Source of the DNA: Leclercia sp. 29361
GTDB taxonomy: Bacteria; Pseudomonadota; Gammaproteobacteria; Enterobacterales; Enterobacteriaceae
Length of the DNA stretch: 64,000 bases
NCBI RefSeq assembly: GCF_011290365.1
Contig: NZ_CP049786.1
Coordinates: forward strand, 62,001-126,000
Direction of reading: 5' to 3'
Below, in pieces: positions 55,787-64,000 of this stretch. The stretch's first letter is position 1. Each line of letters starts with the position of its first letter. Position numbers and translations under genes: made by a program. The notes beneath the pieces are model-generated. The model was not told where the DNA came from. It worked only from the letters and a program-made list of their open reading frames with translations, and ran no database searches.

Positions 55787-56587
55787 ATGTTCAAGCTCAC
55801 CGTTTGTTTATTGACCTGTAACTCAGCACGACTGCTGCGTGAAGTCCTGCCTCCGTTGATCGTTGTTGCCGATGAGATCATCGTCCTCGACTCGGGTAGT
55901 CACGACGCTACGTTAGCGATTTGCCAGGAATACGGCATCACCCCCCATCATCAGCCCTATACCATGCATGGCGTACAGATGAACCACGCCATCGAACTGG
56001 CGAGCAATGACTGGGTGCTCTGCATGGACAGCGATGAGATCCTCGATGCAGAAACCGTTGATTTTATCCTGCGCCTGAAGGCGGGTGACGAACCTCATCC
56101 GCAGCAGGCATGGCGCATTGCCCGCTACTGGCATGTGTTAGGGGAAGAGGTGCGGACGATCTATCCCGTCTCCTCGCCCGATTTTCCGGTACGGCTCTTT
56201 AACCGTACCCAGGCGCGGTTTAATCAGCGTCCGGTGGATGACAAAGTGGAAGGGGCGATCCAGTCGGTTAAAATTCCGGGCCGGGTGCGCCATGACACCT
56301 TCTATTCGCTGCATGAGGTCTTCAACAAGCTAAACAGTTACACCAGCCGTCTGGTGAAGTACCAGACCGTACGCCCTTCGATTGCGCGCGGGGTGATTAG
56401 CGCCATCGGCGCGTTCTTCAAGTGGTATCTGTTCAGCGGCGCGTGGCGCCAGGGGAGAGTGGGGGTGGTGACCGGTCTCTACGCCACTTTTTACAGCTTC
56501 CTGAAATACTTCAAAGCCTGGTATCAGCGGCAGGAACAGAAGGAGTCTGCAGGCAAAAAGCGCGCAGACTCTCATGTTATTGAGTAA
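55787..56587 (+). CDS. WaaE-like family 2 glycosyltransferase
   Basis: This 266-residue GT2 protein is more like WaaE/KdtX than like the longer YibD (WaaH, 344 residues in E. coli) that occupies the tdh-yibQ gap there. LTVCLLTCNSARLLREVLPP at the start, ADEIIVLDSGSHDATLAI (about 29-46), DWVLCMDSDEILDAETVDF with the DSD metal motif (about 75-93), and a C-terminal WYLFSGAWRQGRVGVVTGLYATF that parallels the WaaE tail. ATG 55787 is chosen for alignment with WaaE; an in-frame ATG at 55649 abuts the tdh terminator and would put the stem in the coding region. Likely modifies LPS core or another surface glycan; acceptor unknown. Confidence 0.8.
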   Translation: MFKLTVCLLTCNSARLLREVLPPLIVVADEIIVLDSGSHDATLAICQEYGITPHHQPYTMHGVQMNHAIELASNDWVLCMDSDEILDAETVDFILRLKAGDEPHPQQAWRIARYWHVLGEEVRTIYPVSSPDFPVRLFNRTQARFNQRPVDDKVEGAIQSVKIPGRVRHDTFYSLHEVFNKLNSYTSRLVKYQTVRPSIARGVISAIGAFFKWYLFSGAWRQGRVGVVTGLYATFYSFLKYFKAWYQRQEQKESAGKKRADSHVIE

Positions 56588-56595
56588 GGCGGGTA

Positions 56596-57540
56596 TCAGC
56601 TTTTTTTACCCCAGCCCTGCCACTGCAGTTGGACATACTTCACCAGCGAACTCTGGCTGATGCTCTCCCCAATCACCGAGAAGTAGCGGGTCACGTAGAC
56701 CGGCTCTGGCGGCTGTTTCGGCGCACAAAGCGTTACGCCGCGGAACGGGTTACGCGGTTTAGTGCCAGGCGCGGTGCCAGTTGGTGGCGGGCTCACCGGG
56801 TGAGAGGTATCCACCTGCGGCTCGTTGAGCAGGCTGCTCGCCGGCACCAGGGTGATATCCGCAGGCAGTGTGGGCAGCATCTGCTGTAACACGCGAACGG
56901 TGGATGGATGAGGATGACCAATGGCGATCGCCGAGCCTGAGCGGCGGGCCACCTGCACGGCGCGGTTAAACTGGACGCGGATATCGGCCTCGTTTTGTGT
57001 GTCATCGAGGAACACTTTACGCTTAATCACCTTCACGCTGGTGCCCTGCGCGGCGCGCATCGCCTGGCTGTTGCCAATGGTCATGCTGTCGAGGAAGTAG
57101 AGGTTGTAGCGCGCCAGGGACTGCATCACCTTCTGCATGCCAAACAGGCTGGAGGTCATGGCGCTGCCCATATGGTTATTCAGCCCCACGGCGTAAGGCA
57201 CTTTGCCGTACGCCTCGCGGATGATGCGCTCGATCTCGTTGCTGCTCATCTCCGGGCGGAGGGTATCTTTTTCCAGCGGCTGTTTGCTGAGCGGGGCCAT
57301 CGGCAGATGGATCAACACTTCATGGCCGCTTTTATGAGCTTTGGTGGCCATTTCGTGCGCGTGTGGCGCATTCGGCAGCACGGCGACGGAGATGGCGGAT
57401 GGCATCGCCAGGACCTGATTTTCTGTGTGTGGACGATAACCGAAGTCATCAATGACGATAGCGAGTTTACCTGCGTAAACCGGCATCGCCAGCGCCAGTG
57501 CGCTGACGAGGGGGAGAACCATACGACGAAATTGAAGCAA
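56596..57540 (-). CDS. yibQ: Divergent polysaccharide deacetylase family protein YibQ
   Basis: The 314-residue protein has an N-terminal signal peptide (MLQFRRMVLPLVSALALAMPVYAG, cut after about residue 23) and a NodB-like fold of the divergent type: KLAIVIDDFGYRPHTENQVL holds the metal-site Asp pair, EVLIHLPMAPL the following His, and NNHMGSAMTS near 122 another. It should be periplasmic. Substrate is unproven; the constant linkage to envC suggests a peptidoglycan or envelope role. It starts three bases after the envC stop. Confidence 0.9.
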   Translation of the reverse strand: MLQFRRMVLPLVSALALAMPVYAGKLAIVIDDFGYRPHTENQVLAMPSAISVAVLPNAPHAHEMATKAHKSGHEVLIHLPMAPLSKQPLEKDTLRPEMSSNEIERIIREAYGKVPYAVGLNNHMGSAMTSSLFGMQKVMQSLARYNLYFLDSMTIGNSQAMRAAQGTSVKVIKRKVFLDDTQNEADIRVQFNRAVQVARRSGSAIAIGHPHPSTVRVLQQMLPTLPADITLVPASSLLNEPQVDTSHPVSPPPTGTAPGTKPRNPFRGVTLCAPKQPPEPVYVTRYFSVIGESISQSSLVKYVQLQWQGWGKKS

Positions 57541-57543
57541 AAC

Positions 57544-58827
57544 TTATCTTCCCAACCACGGCTGTGGATTGACCGCCTGACCCTGGCGACGAATTTCGAA
57601 ATAGAGTGACGGGCGGCCCTGACCGCCACTGCTGCCCACGAGGGCGATAGCCTGACCGGCGCGTACCTGAGTGCCGACGCTGACGAGGGCGCTCTGGTTG
57701 TAGCCGTAAAGACTCATGTCGCCTTTACCGTGCTCAACCACCACCACCAGGCCGTAACCCTGCAGCCAGTCAGCAAGGATCACCCGGCCATCGGCAATAG
57801 CTTTGACTTCGCTACCTTCCGATGCACCGATAACAATCCCCTTCCAACGTAGCTCACCCTGCAGTTGTTCGCCATAGCGATGCAGAATTGAGCCCCGTAC
57901 CGGCCAGTAAGCCTGGCCGCGCGGCGAGCCCAGACCGCCGGTGCGCGACATCAGCGAGCGTTCGTTTTCTGTTGGCTTGTAGGTAGTGCCTTTGCGGGAG
58001 GCTTCCTGCTGGCGATTGCGTACGGCCTGTGCTTCACGGGCTTCACGTTCGGCGCGGGCCTTCGCCGCTGCTTCTGCGCGGGCAAGGCTGTTACGTAAGC
58101 GGGATTCGTTGGCGCGCATTTCGCTCAGCTGGCTCTGGCCTTGCTGAATGGAGGATTCGAGGCCAGCAAGGGTCTTCTTACGCTCGTTGCGCGCCTGCTC
58201 CAGTTTGGCCTGCTGCGCTTGCTGATCGTAAAGCAGGGTCTGCTGTTGGCTCTGCTTCTCTTCCAGCTCCGCTTTTTGCGTGTTGACCTCTTCCCGCGTC
58301 TGCTTCAGCTGGGCGATGGTCTCCTGGCGGGACTGGTTAAGGTAGCCGAAATAGGCCTGCAGACGCTGACCGCGCTGGCTCTCTTCGCCGCTGAGGATCA
58401 GCTGGACGCCGGTGTGTTCACCCTGGCGGAAGGCAGCATCTAACTGTGCGGCAAGATTGCGCTCCTGAGCCGCACGCTGGCGTTCAAGTTTGGCGATAGA
58501 CGCATTCATCTCGTCTATCTGCTTATTCAACTGGGTGAGGGTGTTCTGGGTTTCGCGCAGCTGGCGTGCCGCCGCGGAGATCGCCTCTTCCTGCTTTTTG
58601 AGTTGCGCGAGCAGAGAGGAGCGTTGCTGCTGTTGCTGGCGTACCGCCCGCTCTTTAGCGGCGATATCTGCCTGAATGGTTTTGAGCTGATCGCGCTCGT
58701 CCGCCTGGGCGGATGCCGCGCACAACAATACGCCAGCGCTGAGCACGCTGGCGTAAAGTAAAGGCCTGACTGATAACCGTAACGGCTTCACGACCCATGT
58801 GATTGAAACAATCGCCTTTCCCCTCAT
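57544..58827 (-). CDS. envC: Murein hydrolase activator EnvC
   Basis: This periplasmic activator of the AmiA and AmiB amidases at the septum has a signal peptide around VRPLLYASVLSAGVLLCAASAQA, two long coiled-coil stretches (about residues 45-265) that contact FtsEX, and a C-terminal LytM domain (about 310-427) that is degenerate: the zinc His of active LytM enzymes are missing, as in E. coli EnvC. The start is uncertain. ATG 58827 gives 427 residues but has no SD; the codon aligned to the E. coli ATG (which gives 419) is ATC here, with AGGGGAAAGG upstream. It lies 9 bp after gpmI and before yibQ. Confidence 0.93.
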   Translation of the reverse strand: MRGKAIVSITWVVKPLRLSVRPLLYASVLSAGVLLCAASAQADERDQLKTIQADIAAKERAVRQQQQQRSSLLAQLKKQEEAISAAARQLRETQNTLTQLNKQIDEMNASIAKLERQRAAQERNLAAQLDAAFRQGEHTGVQLILSGEESQRGQRLQAYFGYLNQSRQETIAQLKQTREEVNTQKAELEEKQSQQQTLLYDQQAQQAKLEQARNERKKTLAGLESSIQQGQSQLSEMRANESRLRNSLARAEAAAKARAEREAREAQAVRNRQQEASRKGTTYKPTENERSLMSRTGGLGSPRGQAYWPVRGSILHRYGEQLQGELRWKGIVIGASEGSEVKAIADGRVILADWLQGYGLVVVVEHGKGDMSLYGYNQSALVSVGTQVRAGQAIALVGSSGGQGRPSLYFEIRRQGQAVNPQPWLGR

Positions 58828-58836
58828 GGGGAAGGA

Positions 58837-60384
58837 TTATTCCACGATGAACAGCGGCTTGCCAGTCATCTCTTTCGGGATTTCCATACCCATCAGGGTC
58901 AGCATGGTCGGGGCAACGTCTGAAAGCTTACCGCCATCCACTGCTTTAACTGATTTATCACCGACATAAATCATCGGGACCGGCAGGTTGGTATGCGCGG
59001 TGTGCGCCTGGCCGGTGGCCGGATCGCGCATCTGTTCGGCGTTGCCGTGGTCTGCGGTGATCAGCATCTGGCCGCCAGCGGCTTCCACAGCTTTGGTGAC
59101 CTGCGCAATACATTCATCCAGCGCTTCAATGGCTTTGATCGCCGCTTCCATCACCCCGGTATGGCCAACCATGTCGCCGTTCGGGTAGTTACAGATGATG
59201 GTGTCGTATTTGCCGCTTTCGATGGCGGCGACCAGCTTCTCGGTCAGCTCGGCAGAGCTCATCTCTGGCTGCAGATCGTAGGTCGCCACTTTCGGGGAGT
59301 TGATCAGAATGCGGTCTTCGCCTTTAAACGACTCTTCCACACCGCCGTTAAAGAAGAAGGTGACGTGTGCGTATTTCTCGGTTTCGGAGATGCGCAGCTG
59401 GGTCTTGTCGTGCTTCGCCATCCACTCGCCGAAGGTATTGGCCAGCGATGACGGCGGATAGGCGCACGGCGCTTTAATGTCGGCGGCATATTCGGTCAGC
59501 ATCACGAAATCGCCCAGCTTGACCTCTTTTTTACGGGCGAAGCCGTCGAAGTCAGCATTGACGAAGGCGCGAGTGATTTCGCGGGCGCGGTCAGCGCGGA
59601 AGTTCATGAAGATCAGCGCGTCGCCGTCTTCCATCGCGGCATCGGCCTGGCCTTCGGCACGGATCACGGTCGCTTTCACGAATTCGTCGTTTTCATCACG
59701 GGCGTAAGCGGCTTCCAGCGCAGCAACGGCGGTATTTGCCTGGAACTCGCCTTTGGCTTCAACCAGCAGATTGTAGGCCTGCTCGACGCGATCCCAGCGG
59801 TTGTCGCGATCCATGGCGTAGTAGCGGCCAATGATGGACGCCACACGGCCTTTGCCGAGAGCGGCAAACTTGTCTTCAAAGGCTTTCAGGGAGGATTCAG
59901 CGCTGCGCGGTGGGGTATCGCGGCCATCAAGGAAGGCGTGCAGATAGATTTTGTCTGCGCCTTTTTCCGCGGCCAGCTCTACCATCGCCATGATGTGATC
60001 TTCGTGGCTATGGACGCCACCGGCGGAGAGCAGCCCCATAATGTGTACCGCTTTGCCTGCGGCGGCAGCTTTCTCAACCGCGCCGGTCAGCACCGGGTTT
60101 GCAAAGAAGGTGCGTTCTTTTATTTCAACATCCAGACGGGTCAGGTCCTGATAAACAATGCGCCCGGCACCCAGGTTGACATGTCCAACTTCGGAGTTGC
60201 CCATCTGGCGATCGGGCAGACCCACTTCCAGACCGGACGCATCAATCAGCGTGTGAGGACGTTGGGCCCACAGTGCATCCATGACCGGGGTTTTAGCGTT
60301 GAAAATGGCGTTATCCTGCTGATCTTCGCGATAACCGTAGCCATCCAGAATCATCAGTACCATAGGTTTTTTAGAAACCGACAT
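58837..60384 (-). CDS. gpmI: 2,3-bisphosphoglycerate-independent phosphoglycerate mutase
   Basis: This 515-residue Mn2+-dependent glycolytic enzyme interconverts 3- and 2-phosphoglycerate through a phosphoserine. Catalytic Ser in [19 protein letters not shown] (about residues 57-75), first metal site [11 protein letters not shown], second site [14 protein letters not shown] (about 445-458). GAGGTTGTCGCA precedes ATG 60384; the longer ORF to 60528 has no support. It is followed by envC and yibQ in one operon and is divergent from yibN. Confidence 0.96.
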   Translation of the reverse strand: MSVSKKPMVLMILDGYGYREDQQDNAIFNAKTPVMDALWAQRPHTLIDASGLEVGLPDRQMGNSEVGHVNLGAGRIVYQDLTRLDVEIKERTFFANPVLTGAVEKAAAAGKAVHIMGLLSAGGVHSHEDHIMAMVELAAEKGADKIYLHAFLDGRDTPPRSAESSLKAFEDKFAALGKGRVASIIGRYYAMDRDNRWDRVEQAYNLLVEAKGEFQANTAVAALEAAYARDENDEFVKATVIRAEGQADAAMEDGDALIFMNFRADRAREITRAFVNADFDGFARKKEVKLGDFVMLTEYAADIKAPCAYPPSSLANTFGEWMAKHDKTQLRISETEKYAHVTFFFNGGVEESFKGEDRILINSPKVATYDLQPEMSSAELTEKLVAAIESGKYDTIICNYPNGDMVGHTGVMEAAIKAIEALDECIAQVTKAVEAAGGQMLITADHGNAEQMRDPATGQAHTAHTNLPVPMIYVGDKSVKAVDGGKLSDVAPTMLTLMGMEIPKEMTGKPLFIVE

Positions 60385-60632
60385 TGCGACAACCTCTTTG
60401 CTCAAAAGACAAAAAATTTGCGTAATTTTACTACAGCTGAATCGATCAAATAGCCGCAGAAGATCAAAGAAACCACGGAGGTAAGGGTAAGGACAGGGGA
60501 ATTTCGGTCTTTTTTTTCGTGGCAGCACGCAGAAAATGGATTAGCTTATTGTCGCTGGCTGTATTTGCCACAACGCACAGGTATACTCCTGTCCTGGTTT
60601 TTTATTCACTCAGTCGGGAGTCGTTACCCCCC

Positions 60633-61064
60633 ATGCAAGAAATTATGCAATTTGTCAGCCGCCACCCCATACTTTGTATCGCGTGGATTGGTCTACTGGC
60701 AGCAGTACTTTTCACCACGTTCAAAGGCCTCACCTCTAAAGTGAAGGTGATCACCCGCGGCGAAGCCACGCGTCTTATCAATAAAGAAGAGGCAGTGGTT
60801 GTCGATCTGCGTCAGCGTGACGATTTCCGCAAAGGCCACATTGCAGGCGCGATTAACCTGCTGCCAGCCGAAATCAAAGCCAATAACCTTGGCGAACTGG
60901 AAAAGCATAAAGACAAACCCATTATTGTCGTCGACGGCACCGGGATGCAGGCTCAGGAGCCAGCAAATACCCTCGTCAAAGCAGGCTTTGCAAACGTCAC
61001 TGTCCTGAAAGACGGCATCTCTGGCTGGAGCGGTGAGAATCTGCCTCTGGTTCGCGGTAAGTAA
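60633..61064 (+). CDS. yibN: Rhodanese-fold membrane protein YibN, active-site Cys absent
   Basis: This 143-residue protein has an N-terminal TM helix (about 12-30, [18 protein letters not shown]) and a rhodanese-like domain (about 45-140; [19 protein letters not shown]). In the active-site loop, where rhodaneses carry Cys after the fourth strand, this protein reads [14 protein letters not shown]: the position is Ala (codon GCT). As I recall it, E. coli YibN has Cys there. If so the sulfurtransferase activity would be lost here. YibN has been linked to SecYEG and membrane insertion, which may not need catalysis. ATG 60633 gives the E. coli length. It is upstream of grxC-secB-gpsA. Confidence 0.92.
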   Translation: MQEIMQFVSRHPILCIAWIGLLAAVLFTTFKGLTSKVKVITRGEATRLINKEEAVVVDLRQRDDFRKGHIAGAINLLPAEIKANNLGELEKHKDKPIIVVDGTGMQAQEPANTLVKAGFANVTVLKDGISGWSGENLPLVRGK

Positions 61065-61078
61065 ACAGGAGACTGAAC

Positions 61079-61330
61079 ATGGCCAATATCGAAATCTATA
61101 CCAAAGCGACCTGCCCGTTCTGCCATCGTGCGAAAGCGCTGCTGGACAGCAAAGGCGTAGCCTTCCAGGAACTGCCTATTGATGGCGACGCTGCGAAGCG
61201 CGAAGAGATGATTAAACGTAGTGGCCGTACGACGGTTCCGCAGATTTTTATCGATGCGCAGCACATTGGCGGCTGTGATGACTTGTATGCGCTTGACGCG
61301 CGCGGTGGACTCGATCCCCTGCTGCGCTAA
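61079..61330 (+). CDS. grxC: Glutaredoxin 3
   Basis: This 83-residue thioredoxin-fold oxidoreductase reduces disulfides with glutathione. The active site is TCPFCHRAK (residues 10-18); E. coli has CPYC, so Tyr is Phe here, a mild change. The glutathione-binding [18 protein letters not shown] (about 51-68) includes the cis-Pro and the extra Cys of Grx3. AGGAGACTGAAC precedes the ATG. It is in a run yibN-grxC-secB-gpsA. Confidence 0.97.
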   Translation: MANIEIYTKATCPFCHRAKALLDSKGVAFQELPIDGDAAKREEMIKRSGRTTVPQIFIDAQHIGGCDDLYALDARGGLDPLLR

Positions 61331-61362
61331 GGCGTTTTAGGACAATTAAAAAGGGTATTTCC

Positions 61363-61830
61363 ATGTCAGAACAAAACAACACCGAGATGACTTTCCAGAT
61401 CCAGCGCATTTACACCAAAGACGTCTCCTACGAAGCACCAAATGCGCCGCATGTTTTCCAGAAAGACTGGCAGCCAGAGGTTAAACTTGATCTGGATACC
61501 GCATCCACCCAGCTGGCGGATGATGTGTATGAAGTCGTGCTGCGTGTTACCGTAACCGCCTCTCTGGGCGAAGAGACTGCATTCCTGTGCGAAGTACAGC
61601 AGGGCGGCATCTTCTCCATCGGCGGCATCGAAGGTAATCAGATGGCGCATTGCCTGGGTGCATATTGCCCGAACATCCTGTTCCCGTATGCCCGCGAATG
61701 CATCACCAGCCTGGTTTCCCGTGGTACGTTCCCGCAAATGAACCTTGCGCCGGTGAACTTCGATGCGCTGTTCATGAACTATCTGCAGCAGCAAGCTGGC
61801 GAAGGTACTGAACAACATCAGGATGCCTGA
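61363..61830 (+). CDS. secB: Protein-export chaperone SecB
   Basis: This 155-residue homotetrameric chaperone holds preproteins unfolded and delivers them to SecA. It starts [20 protein letters not shown] and carries the conserved [19 protein letters not shown] and [20 protein letters not shown] segments (about 65-110), which form the substrate groove and the SecA-binding acidic face. Its TGA overlaps the gpsA ATG by one base (TGATG). Confidence 0.97.
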   Translation: MSEQNNTEMTFQIQRIYTKDVSYEAPNAPHVFQKDWQPEVKLDLDTASTQLADDVYEVVLRVTVTASLGEETAFLCEVQQGGIFSIGGIEGNQMAHCLGAYCPNILFPYARECITSLVSRGTFPQMNLAPVNFDALFMNYLQQQAGEGTEQHQDA

Positions 61831-62849
61831 TGAGTACTGTCAATGCGTCAATGACTGTGATCGGTGCCGGCTCTTACGGCACCGCTCTTGCTATCACGCT
61901 GGCAAGAAATGGTCACGAAGTGGTTCTCTGGGGCCACAATCCTGAACATATCGCGACGTTAGAAGCCGATCGCTGCAACGTTGCGTTCCTCCCTGATGTG
62001 CCTTTTCCTGACTCACTGCATCTTGAAAGCGACCTGGCAACCGCGCTGGCCGCCAGCCGTAATATTCTGATCGTTGTGCCGAGCCACGTGTTTGGCCAGG
62101 TGCTGCGACAGATTAAACCGCTGATGCGTGATGATGCGCGCGTGGTCTGGGCCACCAAAGGGCTGGAAGCCGAGACCGGCCGCCTGCTGCAGGATGTCGC
62201 CCGCGAAGCGCTGGGTGATGCCATTCCGCTGGCGGTGATCTCCGGCCCGACCTTTGCGAAAGAGCTGGCGGCAGGGCTGCCGACGGCCATTTCACTGGCC
62301 TCGACCGACGAGACCTTTGCTGACGATCTGCAGCAGCTGCTGCACTGCGGTAAAAGCTTCCGTGTCTACAGCAACCCCGATTTTATCGGCGTTCAGCTGG
62401 GCGGTGCGGTGAAGAACGTTATCGCGATCGGTGCGGGCATGTCTGACGGTATCGGCTTTGGCGCGAACGCGCGTACGGCTTTGATTACCCGTGGCCTGAC
62501 CGAAATGTCTCGTCTGGGCGCGGCGCTGGGTGCCGATCCGGCCACCTTTATGGGGATGGCAGGGTTAGGCGATCTGGTGCTGACCTGTACCGACAACCAG
62601 TCGCGTAACCGCCGTTTTGGCATGATGCTCGGACAGGGCATGGATGTTATCGGCGCGCAGGAGAAGATCGGCCAGGTGGTGGAAGGCTACCGTAATACCA
62701 AGGAAGTCCGCGAGTTGGCACACCGCTTTGGTGTCGAAATGCCAATAACCGAGGAAATTTATCAGGTATTGTATTGCGGAAAAAATGCGCGCGAGGCAGC
62801 ATTGACCTTATTAGGTCGTGCACGCAAGGACGAGCGTAGCAGCAATTAA
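61830..62849 (+). CDS. gpsA: NAD(P)H-dependent glycerol-3-phosphate dehydrogenase
   Basis: This 339-residue enzyme, the E. coli length, reduces dihydroxyacetone phosphate to sn-glycerol-3-phosphate for phospholipid synthesis. NAD(P) motif [20 protein letters not shown] (about 10-29), catalytic Lys in [20 protein letters not shown] (about 189-208), and substrate loop [20 protein letters not shown] (about 247-266). It is coupled to secB by a one-base overlap. An imperfect GC-rich hairpin (62875-62904) lies before cysE. Confidence 0.97.
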   Translation: MSTVNASMTVIGAGSYGTALAITLARNGHEVVLWGHNPEHIATLEADRCNVAFLPDVPFPDSLHLESDLATALAASRNILIVVPSHVFGQVLRQIKPLMRDDARVVWATKGLEAETGRLLQDVAREALGDAIPLAVISGPTFAKELAAGLPTAISLASTDETFADDLQQLLHCGKSFRVYSNPDFIGVQLGGAVKNVIAIGAGMSDGIGFGANARTALITRGLTEMSRLGAALGADPATFMGMAGLGDLVLTCTDNQSRNRRFGMMLGQGMDVIGAQEKIGQVVEGYRNTKEVRELAHRFGVEMPITEEIYQVLYCGKNAREAALTLLGRARKDERSSN

Positions 62850-62928
62850 CTGCAGGAAAGCGTTATCACCTGAATGACCCGGCCGGCAAAGAACTGGCCG
62901 GTCATTATCATTACGTCTGGAGTAAGCA

Positions 62929-63747
62929 ATGCCGTGTGAAGAACTGGATATCGTCTGGAACAATATTAAAGCCGAAGCCCGGGCTCTGGCCGACTGTGAG
63001 CCGATGCTCGCCAGTTTCTACCACGCGACGCTACTCAAGCACGAAAACCTCGGCAGCGCCCTGAGCTATATGCTCGCCAACAAACTGGCTTCCCCGATCA
63101 TGCCAGCCATCGCCATTCGTGAAGTGGTGGAAGAGGCCTATGCGGCCGACCCGGAAATGATCGCCTCCGCCGCGTATGATATCCAGGCGGTACGCAATCG
63201 TGACCCGGCGGTGGACAAATACTCGACGCCGCTGCTCTATCTGAAAGGTTTCCACGCTTTGCAGTCCTACCGTATCGGCCACTGGCTGTGGAACGAAGGC
63301 CGCCGCGCGCTGGCGATCTTCCTGCAAAATCAGGTCTCGGTGAGCTTCCAGGTGGATATCCACCCGGCGGCGAAGATTGGTCGCGGGATCATGCTCGACC
63401 ACGCCACCGGGATTGTGGTGGGTGAGACGGCGGTGATTGAAAACGACGTCTCGATCCTGCAGTCGGTGACCCTGGGCGGGACCGGCAAAACCAGCGGCGA
63501 TCGCCACCCGAAAATCCGTGAAGGGGTGATGATTGGCGCGGGCGCGAAGATTCTGGGCAATATCGAAGTCGGGCGCGGGGCGAAAATTGGCGCCGGTTCA
63601 GTGGTGTTGCAGCCTGTACCGCCGCATACCACCGCCGCAGGCGTTCCGGCGCGTATTGTCGGCAGGCCGGACAGCGATAAACCGGCGATGGATATGGATC
63701 AGTTCTTCAACGGCCACCATACCTTTGAGTATGGCGACGGCATTTAA
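62929..63747 (+). CDS. cysE: Serine acetyltransferase
   Basis: This 272-residue enzyme (E. coli 273) acetylates serine with acetyl-CoA to O-acetylserine, the committed step of cysteine synthesis; feedback-inhibited by cysteine. An N-terminal helical domain (1-140) precedes a left-handed beta-helix built of hexapeptides (IHPAAKIGRGIMLDHATGIV, then VMIGAGAKILGNIEVGRGAK). The catalytic His lies in DHATGIVVGE, and the C-terminal FFNGHHTFEYGDGI inserts in the CysK active site to form the cysteine synthase complex. AGTCTGGAGTAAGCA precedes the ATG. Confidence 0.97.
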   Translation: MPCEELDIVWNNIKAEARALADCEPMLASFYHATLLKHENLGSALSYMLANKLASPIMPAIAIREVVEEAYAADPEMIASAAYDIQAVRNRDPAVDKYSTPLLYLKGFHALQSYRIGHWLWNEGRRALAIFLQNQVSVSFQVDIHPAAKIGRGIMLDHATGIVVGETAVIENDVSILQSVTLGGTGKTSGDRHPKIREGVMIGAGAKILGNIEVGRGAKIGAGSVVLQPVPPHTTAAGVPARIVGRPDSDKPAMDMDQFFNGHHTFEYGDGI

Positions 63748-63753
63748 GTAAAC

Positions 63754-63781
63754 GCCCGGTGGCGCGACGCTTACCGGGCCT
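63754..63781. repeat. REP-type palindrome between cysE and trmL
   Basis: CGCCCGGTGGCGCGACGC followed by TTACCGGGCC: a single REP unit between convergent stops. Confidence 0.8.
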
Positions 63782-63785
63782 GGCT

Positions 63786-64000
63786 CTACCGTAATATCGC
63801 GCCGGCATACCCCAGCTGGCGCCAGGCTTCATACACCACCACCGACACCGCATTTGACAGGTTCATGCTGCGGCTGTCCGGCATCATCGGAATACGGATT
63901 TTTTGTTCGGCAGGGAGGGCATCGAGAATGGTGGCTGGCAGGCCGCGCGTTTCCGGGCCAAACAGCAGATAGTCGCCTTCCTGATAGCTCACCGCGCTGT
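63786..64000 (-). CDS. trmL: tRNA (cytidine/uridine(34)-2'-O)-methyltransferase TrmL (partial)
   Basis: The C-terminal 71 or so codons of a SPOUT methyltransferase that 2'-O-methylates the wobble base of tRNA-Leu isoacceptors. The knotted SAM site is visible as [16 protein letters not shown] and [20 protein letters not shown], followed by [15 protein letters not shown]. The N-terminal half lies beyond the window edge. E. coli TrmL is 157 residues and sits at the same place, convergent with cysE. Confidence 0.93.
   Translation of the reverse strand, partial: SAVSYQEGDYLLFGPETRGLPATILDALPAEQKIRIPMMPDSRSMNLSNAVSVVVYEAWRQLGYAGAILR

Overview
The window is a chromosomal segment from a member of the Enterobacteriaceae. 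From about 12 kb to the right end, gene content closely follows the E. coli K-12 arc yicJ-yicI ... spoT ... pyrE ... waa ... kbl-tdh ... gpmI ... cysE-trmL. Protein lengths and residues are near those of E. coli, but the differences point to an Enterobacter/Lelliottia/Leclercia-like genus rather than Escherichia: a gallate catabolic cluster, waaE and a wabG-like gene in the LPS core locus, a different acyltransferase in place of dinD, an ERIC element and Enterobacter-type REP palindromes. The genus is inferred; no database was searched.

Region 1 (1-8.7 kb) carries a small-molecule catabolic cluster. After a partial acetyltransferase tail and an unassigned methyltransferase come an aromatic-acid MFS permease and gallate dioxygenase (galT-galA). 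A convergent LysR regulator with two N-terminal HTH units (galR) follows, and then a divergent, tightly overlapping operon galB-galC-galD plus an unassigned DUF1932-type dehydrogenase. Together these should take up gallate, open the ring, and convert 4-oxalomesaconate to pyruvate and oxaloacetate.

Region 2 (8.7-12.1 kb) is an accessory block lying against the 3' end of selC (tRNA-Sec), a classic island attachment site. It holds an orphan XRE regulator with an 18-bp palindromic operator, a YjaB-like acetyltransferase, a SymE toxin gene with what looks like its antisense RNA (SymR) on the opposite strand, a small RHH protein, and a very AT-rich two-gene unit. That unit encodes a TIR-like protein (ThsB-type) and a two-TM plus macro-domain protein (ThsA-type), which is the architecture of a type II Thoeris anti-phage system. 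It is the most interesting part of the window.

Region 3 (12.1-38.8 kb) is conserved housekeeping. It contains alpha-xyloside uptake and hydrolysis (yicJ-yicI), AsmA-family yicH, xanthine permease xanP with a PurR-like site, gltS, and the stringent response/transcription group gmk, rpoZ-spoT-trmH-recG. It continues with ligB, yicG, an OafA-type acyltransferase, yicC, rph-pyrE with its attenuator, slmA, dut, coaBC, radC, rpmB-rpmG and mutM.

Region 4 (38.8-53.2 kb) is the LPS core locus. Its genes are coaD, waaE, waaA, a phosphoethanolamine transferase, two glycosyltransferases, the O-antigen ligase waaL, a lone plus-strand GT4, and the hldD-waaF-waaC-waaQ-wabG-like operon. Its gene set differs from both E. 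coli K-12 and the canonical Klebsiella core cluster.

Region 5 (53.2-64 kb) is conserved: threonine degradation (kbl-tdh), a WaaE-like GT2, the gpmI-envC-yibQ operon, yibN-grxC-secB-gpsA, cysE and the start-truncated trmL at the window edge. At two genes (yicH, hldD) an interspersed repeat has been read into the C-terminus and supplies the stop codon. No stretch longer than about 300 bases lacks a gene, and no CRISPR array, rRNA, insertion sequence or integrase was seen.
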